Shown here: one piece after another, positions 57,366-64,000 of the stretch
How positions within the stretch are numbered: the first letter of the stretch is position 1
Layout of the letters: each line of letters begins with the position of its first letter
Translations under genes and position numbers: made by a program
Notes under the pieces: generated by a model
What the model was told of the DNA's origin: nothing
Database searches by the model: none
The model's input: only the letters and a program-made list of their open reading frames with translations
Source: Branchiostoma floridae
Taxonomy: Eukaryota > Chordata > Leptocardii > Amphioxiformes > Branchiostomatidae
NCBI RefSeq assembly: GCF_000003815.2
Contig: NC_049989.1
Span: 8,648,251-8,712,250, forward strand
DNA length: 64,000 bases
Direction of reading: 5' to 3'

Positions 57366-57386
57366 ATATATATATATATATATATA
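57366..57386. repeat. (TA)n microsatellite
   Basis: About ten uninterrupted AT units. Confidence 0.9.
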
Positions 57387-57394
57387 CATTGTAT

Positions 57395-57456
57395 ACAATG
57401 ATTGCCATACATTGTACCTGTTACAATTGTTGTGCAATAAAGTTCTTCTTCTTCTA
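57395..57456 (+). mobile_element. Possible 3' end of a non-LTR element with (CTT)n tail
   Basis: TTGTGCAATAAAGTTCTTCT followed by further CTT units resembles the 3' end of a retroposon: a poly(A)-like signal next to a short simple repeat. The 5' limit is unclear and no coding relic is seen. Confidence 0.35.
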
Positions 57457-57863
57457 TATAATATCTGAAAATTGTCAACTATAATTCTTCATCTACTTAT
57501 CATAGAGACTTTATCTGAAGTTTCTGGTTCATCTGTCAGTTGAGGAGGATCACTTTTGTCACCCCGTATATATTCACTACTCTCCCCCAGCCTTTTTGTC
57601 CAAATGGACAGCTTTACAGAATGGATGTGAGGTGAAGTTGGATGAGGTCATGTGCAGACCACTGAGTGTGAGACCATCTGGGATCTGCTACACCTGGTAG
57701 GAGCTGGGAATGCAGAGGAGCCCTTGCAAACCTTGGACTTAGGAACAACTTACCATGGACCATAGTTGTCTTTTCACCCACAGTAAGTCCAATGATTTGA
57801 AAATGGACTTACTCTTGGAGGACTGAACTCCCTTAATTGGTGTAAAGGACTTACACTCTGAAT

Positions 57864-57922
57864 AATAGTCCACAAAAACTAACACCAACAGTATAATAAT
57901 CCACAAAAACTAACACCAACAG
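57864..57922. repeat. 31-bp tandem duplication truncated by a gap
   Basis: The unit CACAAAAACTAACACCAACA with flanking bases occurs twice head to tail with a 31-base period and runs into the N block. It is probably the visible edge of a longer minisatellite. Confidence 0.75.
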
Positions 57923-58022
57923 NNNNNNNNNNNNNNNNNNNNNNNNNNNNNNNNNNNNNNNNNNNNNNNNNNNNNNNNNNNNNNNNNNNNNNNNNNNNNN
58001 NNNNNNNNNNNNNNNNNNNNNN
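57923..58022. other. Assembly gap (100 N)
   Basis: Flanked by a tandem duplication on the left and a dispersed repeat on the right, so the join is not assured. Confidence 0.95.
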
Positions 58023-58075
58023 TATCTGTATCTATATAGCCGGTATATCCGCCCTTTGGCGTAACACACCAGCTT
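58023..58075. repeat. Short dispersed repeat (AGCCGGTAT family), copy 2
   Basis: TATCTGTATCTATATAGCCG, then GTATATCCGCC, then AACACACCAGCTT parallels 44718-44765. It begins exactly at the gap edge, so its left part may be missing. Confidence 0.65.
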
Positions 58076-61000
58076 CACAGGCATGCGGCGTGGCAGCAGC
58101 TAGTTATATTACACTGTACAACCTGTCAAACCTACGTCCCCTTGTATTACCACTTTTTTTCTTTTGTTTCAACTTGTGTTGTTAGATTGACAGTTATTGT
58201 AATCATAGTGGGAGTGAAAGATGAAATTCCTTTGATTAAAATGGTTTCACTTTTGTAACAACTAAAAGTGTTGCTGTAACTGGAATACTTGTTTCTTCAT
58301 CTATTATGACATGGTAACCAAGGCTTTTAAGTCTTATTTGTGACATCTGTTGCCAGGTTACTGACATGTTGATAAAAGGACTGAGTGGGAGTGGGTGGGT
58401 CCGTGATGTGTCAGACAATGTAATGATGTCTGTCGGGAACAAAGCGGCTTCTTGGGAAATCACTCTTGGTGGCTGCACCCAAACACACCCACACAAGGCC
58501 CCATATTACGCATGATGAAAATGCCAGTCAAAATGGCACTTCAATTTGACTTGCATCGTTGAAGATAAATCACAGCCCTGGCAGCAGACTGAAGAGCTGT
58601 TGTACTTGAAATTCAAATCCAAAGACCAATGGAGGACATCTGACCCAAGATCATTACCAGCTGGTGTTTACCACTAACTTCTGTATTCAAGACGTTACGT
58701 TAAAGGAAACTCAGGTACTCGGCAGAAATCGGTTTATGTTCAGGCAAAGTCAGCCCGACTCTGCGACAACAGCTACAATGTTGTACTCATCTTTAATGCA
58801 ATTCCCAACTACAATAAAGCAAGTGGCCCCTTTGGTATGACCTATGCCACATGTGACTATTGAGCACATACATCATTGCTCAGAGATCTATCAAAGGTCC
58901 GGATCAGGAGGCCATGACACGGGAACACTGCGCTACAGGCTGTATTGTTTGACACAAGTCCCTACGCACACGAGACGCAATCCTAATTACTCAACAGCAG
59001 CGACACAAAGCTCCCATTACCTGTTGGGCATGAACAATGGAAGTAATCTGCAAATGGCTGCAAATCCCAGGGAAATCTATTTACTTGTGCCTTACAAATA
59101 CAAGTAAGTGTAGACTTTTTCTCAGTCAATTACCGCCAAACAAGTTGCTTAAATGAGAGTCTGATTAGAATTGACAGCTACAGACAGAATAATAGCATTC
59201 TAAAAATAAGGCACCTTGCCTTGGGTCAACCAGCATCGTCACATTGTACATATTGTCTGGAAAATGTAAACCTTGCATTGGTGAAAACTGAATTGTGAAA
59301 ACACAATGGAAGTGAAACAAAGTAAAATTCTGTCCTTGGTACTGAATTATTAACTGCTTTTAGTTTCAACTTTCCTGGCTAGCCAGTACATTTGATGGAG
59401 AAATACAAGGATACTAATTGGTTATATAATGCAATAGTACATAACAGCTAGTAAATCACCAGAAAGAAATATTGCAGATGTATTTACACTGGGGTAGTCC
59501 TCCTTGCAGAAAAAAATATTGTGAACGATTGTGCAAAATAATCAATGGTTCCCCACCAGGCCCTACCCCTTGTATTGATGAGCCGTTGGTATTATTGGAG
59601 AACCATATAGAAGATATGACAACTTTAGAGGCATGCAATCACTTTGATGGTATCATATTAGTCAAAATCAATACCACTGGTGCCATAGATGGAATTGCCT
59701 CTGGGACGGGATTTTGCCTTCATATTCAGACACAAATTCAAATATTAGTTCATAACAGAAAGGGATTTCAGCTTTCCTACAAATACATCCTACCAATAGT
59801 GTGACACGTGTTTCAACAAAAGCCCTAATCAGTATTCTTCACACAGCTAAAATCTTTTGATGTGTCAGGACAGCTAATGTATGATTTGAATGAATTTAAT
59901 GTTTCAATGCACTCATATCTTTAAGAAAAACATATTCATGTAGCTATTAAATCTAACAAATATTGGACTAAAATGCTCAACCTACATCTTGTTAAATGTC
60001 CAGGGGCACTGTACAATGTATTATTAATCAGGCTTTAAACAAGTCAACCGTATGACTGTGAAATACTACCTGGTAACTAGAAACTCCTGGTATTACTAGA
60101 AAACTTTGCTTAAGAAGTGACCCAAGGACTGTTCTGTCACTGGATGGTCACGTTGGGGAGATTTTAACACCTGAGAATTCATCATGGTTGACACTAGCAT
60201 TATTACATATCGTCTGCCGCCAGATCTCATCTACCGTACATCCGGGTGATAGGAACAAATGGGCAGATCTACGCACTGTGAGGCGAAAGGGGACCGTGAT
60301 AAAAATAATTCACCCATGGTTAGATTACAGGGAAAGAAGAAAGCATTGTATAGGAAGCACTGGGATGATAAGGGTAAAATGAGAAAAGGACTAACTTGAG
60401 CCAATTAACCATTTCCTAACCTACAAAACTCTACATCCAAAAATATAACCTTGAAGTCAAAAGGCTGCCTTAACATTGAGGAGGTCAATTTGCCTAAATG
60501 TGTAAGAGAACATTCAAGGTAACTTGTATAAAGGGACAATAAAAATTTTTTAAAGACAATCAATCAGGTACAAGAGGAGAGTGCACAGCTTCTAACTTAC
60601 ACACTCTTACCACAACAGATTCTGCATGCACCAGTTAAGTGAAAGGCAAAAACAAGATAATTGGTATCTAGAATATATGGTGACGATGTTTTTAGACTTG
60701 CAGAATCTGATAATGTAGGTAAGGGAGCCTAGTTGTCCCCACCCCAGTTACCACCAGACTACACTTGTGGGACATTGCCTGAAAAGACAGAGATTATCTG
60801 CCAGATTTTGCACTTCCTGCTTAGCCATCGATGGCTTTAATACATGCTATGAATTGTCTACGTGGGATATCGACATTCAATGGTGAGCAGCTGACCATAG
60901 TGCCATCCCCTTGGTCCCCCCAGCTATAAAGAGATAGCGTCTTCACACTTTCTTGCATGACACATTCTCATTCACAACATCCACTGTCCAAAACGCACTT

Positions 61001-64000
61001 AGATACACATTCCTCATGTGGAGTTATGTTGTATGAATGCAACATAAATCTAATGCACTCTATATCTCCGGCATCCAAACCGATGTAGATAGGAAATGTA
61101 TCATGTTTTGGCATTCATCTTCACTTGCACTAAAAGCATTGGAATATTCTGTGTCTTAGCACAGAATTTTGCATAGAACTGGTGTCTAAAGTTGAATCAA
61201 CACTTTCTTTTATTGCCAGGATGTACATGTTTCCATTCAATGGCACAGCAAAGGCAATATCCATATCAAAATACAACCACTAATACTTAATGTGGACAAG
61301 TCAGCAGTGATATAATAATTGTATAGTTGGAACTGTGAATGCCTGATCTGTGAATCCTCTCCTGCGTCATACACTAACCATACATAATGTATAATATGCA
61401 TTCACTATAATAATAATAATAATAATCTTGAGCACGGGACCCCCGATAAGAGTAGTATCTTTTTCTATCATGACTTTCTCTGCAGCAGACTAAGTTAAGT
61501 TTCAATGTGTCTTTTCCACCAGCAAAAGTTACTTGAAATGCTTGATATCAATTCTGATTCTACATTCATTTGCTATGTACAAATGAAATGCTTGAAAAGT
61601 CATTGGCATTTAAGATTTTCTTTCAGAAACTATCTGCATGTCTCTTGGGTATAATTTTGTTATGAATTATTTTTTCCCTGAAAAGTTGCCTGCACCACAC
61701 CCTGGAGCTGTCCAAGTGCTGAAACATCTGCTGTTCTAAATCCTCGCCATTTGACAAGATTATTGTTTCCTCCACTCAGGTGTTACCACGTAATGGTGCC
61801 TGCCTTCCACGACATGCCCCCATCGCTGCATATCAAGCGTGCATAACAAACGTGATGGGAAATCCTCCGCATATTCCAGGCTTCATTTGCCGCCGCGTGG
61901 ATGGAAACCCTCTGGCACCCCACGCTGATCACAAACGCACCGCTTGCATCACAGTTGCAAAACTGGCGACAAAGATCCATTGCAACGTTTGATCCCAGCC
62001 CAAATAACAAGTTATGTAAGTGACAGAACAACCAGACAACTACTCAAACTGTTTCCATGTATCTTCTGATGGTCAGAAAATACAAAGCTATGAGGTTTTA
62101 ACTGAAGATTCAGATGAAAAAACAACAACAACAAACCACATCATGTTATCTAAATTCAACATATTGTTGTTTTCATTTGGAAATGGTAAACATAACACTC
62201 CTGGGTACTTAAAACAACCTCTGTCAAAATATGATTGTTCTATTTCTCATTGCTCAGTAAAGATAAAGACCGCAGCTGCTGTAAACTGAAGAAGAATTAG
62301 GTTTGACTTCCTGTCAATCTAGCTATACTCAAGAGGTTGCTATCAATGCCGATGTCCTTATTAGATTTTGTATCTAAGTTACATTACAGTGGCACTGAGA
62401 TATTTGTTGAATCAAAGCAACCAAAAATAGATGGAGAATAAACAAATACTTGAGTTTTACAATACAACACGAAAGTCATTTCTTGAATACATATAATACT
62501 GTTTTTGATGTATCAATGCCATTTATCTTTTCTTCCATTGCAACCCAAGCCTCCCAAAGGTGTAAAACATGTCACACACATCGCAGTCACATCGGATATG
62601 CATCATAACTGATTTATATTAGAGCAAACTGCGCCTGATGACCTCAACCCTGCCAACATTGTGTGCTTCAGTTGCAAAAGAACGCTATTACAAACAGATC
62701 TAATATCATTGCAAATATAGCTGATAACATTACAGAGCTAATAACATTACCGAGTCACAGCCACAATAGGCCAATGGCCTCCACCTTGTCAACATTAAGT
62801 TCCTCAGCCGCATAACAATGTTGTTATAAATATAGCTGATGTCATTACAGACGTCTTGAATAATAATCCTAGCTACTTAAAGACTACTCCGTGCATGCTA
62901 ATGAAAGACTTTAATCAATAAGTAGAATATAATTGGAAAAAAAATGCAGTTAGATGACTGATTTATGCTAATGGCAAAGAAAAAGAACTCAGATCTGTCT
63001 TCCTTTTGATTAAACATCTGCCAGTTTTGAGGAAACATAATTTTCAGGCAGATTTTCTGGAACATGGAAAATTTCAATGACATCTAAACCTATTAGATAG
63101 CCTATTACCCCATTACTGTAGCAGGCATGGCAGTCAGACACGTGATACCCACCCTATGTATATTGAATCCTTGAATAATTCACTCTCCCAGCTTCGATGC
63201 CAGTGCAAAATTAGATTTCGGGCCACAGCAGAAGAGGCCCGCTTTACTTGTGGGAATAATAAACATCCGAGTGAAGACATTGCCATCTCTGTCATAAGGT
63301 AACCAGACAGGGGAGCTTAATGATGGGGGAAAGCGTCTATCGCAGCTCCTACACCACAGGTAGAGGGGGTCCTTGAGAGGTAGGTATAGCTTGGTTTTAA
63401 TTGGCAAAAAATCATTACGAGGACTTTTCATGGAAAATGACTAGCTACAGCCTTGTGGATGAAATCTGGCTGTGTCAGCAAGTACTGGGAGAGAAAATGT
63501 CAATTATTTCCATGTCAACATTGCTGGGATTTAGGAGCTAGCTTTCCTCATCGACCGACATATCTTGTTGAGGTGAAAAAATCAATGCATGGATGAGCAG
63601 CTGTGTCCAATTGGATATTCAATATTTCAGATGCTTACTTGATATATATATAAAGATGTGCAAAAATGATGCAAAATTTAAGTGTGAGGGGCTAAGGGTG
63701 ACAATACTGCTCAAACAGTTGTAAGTGTGTGTGCTTTAAACAACATGTGACCATTCAATTCCAATTTTGTTTTATTCAAAGTGTGCAAAAAAAGAGTGCT
63801 GCGGCTGGCTCAATACAATCATATCAGGTATATAAAATGCAGTTGTACATGTACAGGTGCAAGCTCCTAATTTGAGACATAAAGAGATTTCACCAAAGAC
63901 GCTTCAAACGTATACAATTGGACACACAAGCAAGATTGATGTATTTTCCAGGGGAAAGGTTATGTGATCTCCAATATAGGTAGTACTTGAGTTAATGGCT
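58076..64000. other. Gene-free stretch to the window end
   Basis: No exon recognised. GC-richer islands lie at about 58850-59060, 61770-61990 and 63180-63440; none has splice-bounded frames with known motifs. An (AAT)n microsatellite is at 61407-61426. Confidence 0.45.
61407..61426. repeat. (AAT)n microsatellite
   Basis: About seven ATA/AAT units followed by CTTGAGCACGGGACCCCCG. Read on the minus strand this could be a retroposon end with an (ATT)n tail. Confidence 0.8.

Overview
This is eukaryotic, metazoan DNA. It is AT-rich, with multi-exon genes bounded by GT-AG introns, many short terminal-inverted-repeat (TIR) elements, microsatellites and four runs of N (34514-34613, 41925-42024, 52411-52534, 57923-58022). 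The proteins look like those of a deuterostome invertebrate. The mix of compact genes and abundant miniature inverted-repeat elements fits a cephalochordate (amphioxus, Branchiostoma). The species call is inference and was not confirmed by any search.

Layout, left to right. 1-3300 is mostly transposon debris: four TIR elements in 3 kb. 3346-6723 (+) holds the 3' exons of an unrecognised gene whose C-terminus is rich in Cys and His in a spacing resembling the zinc domain of ZCCHC4. 6724-11924 is its 3' flank plus intergenic DNA with an 83-bp fold-back element. 11925-13539 (-) is a complete three-exon PAGR1 homologue (223 aa), a subunit of the PTIP/MLL3-MLL4 histone methyltransferase complex. 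A roughly 0.5 kb shared promoter (YY1-type ATGGCGGC, TCTCGCGAGA palindrome, TTTGAA, inverted CCAAT) separates it from the divergent gene KIF22/Kid at 14031-29010 (+). KIF22 has 19 coding exons and 649 aa, with a kinesin motor, a KEN box and a C-terminal helix-hairpin-helix domain. 31377-34472 (-) carries the last four coding exons of a CHEK2-like checkpoint kinase, convergent with KIF22. A one-base frameshift lies in its most upstream visible exon, about 60 bp from an assembly gap.

34614-64000 contains no exon I can recognise. It is AT-rich with repeats, including a PIF/Harbinger-like element apparently holding a nested second repeat and a CTGTAAATGCA-TIR element, plus scattered GC-richer islands that could be regulatory. 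The rest of CHEK2 was not found there.

The genes share a chromosome and cell-cycle theme: chromokinesin, chromatin regulator and checkpoint kinase. KIF22 and PAGR1 are also close neighbours in the human 16p11.2 interval (recalled, not searched), so this looks like ancient microsynteny, here in head-to-head orientation. I found no CRISPR array, prokaryotic feature, rRNA or intact tRNA.
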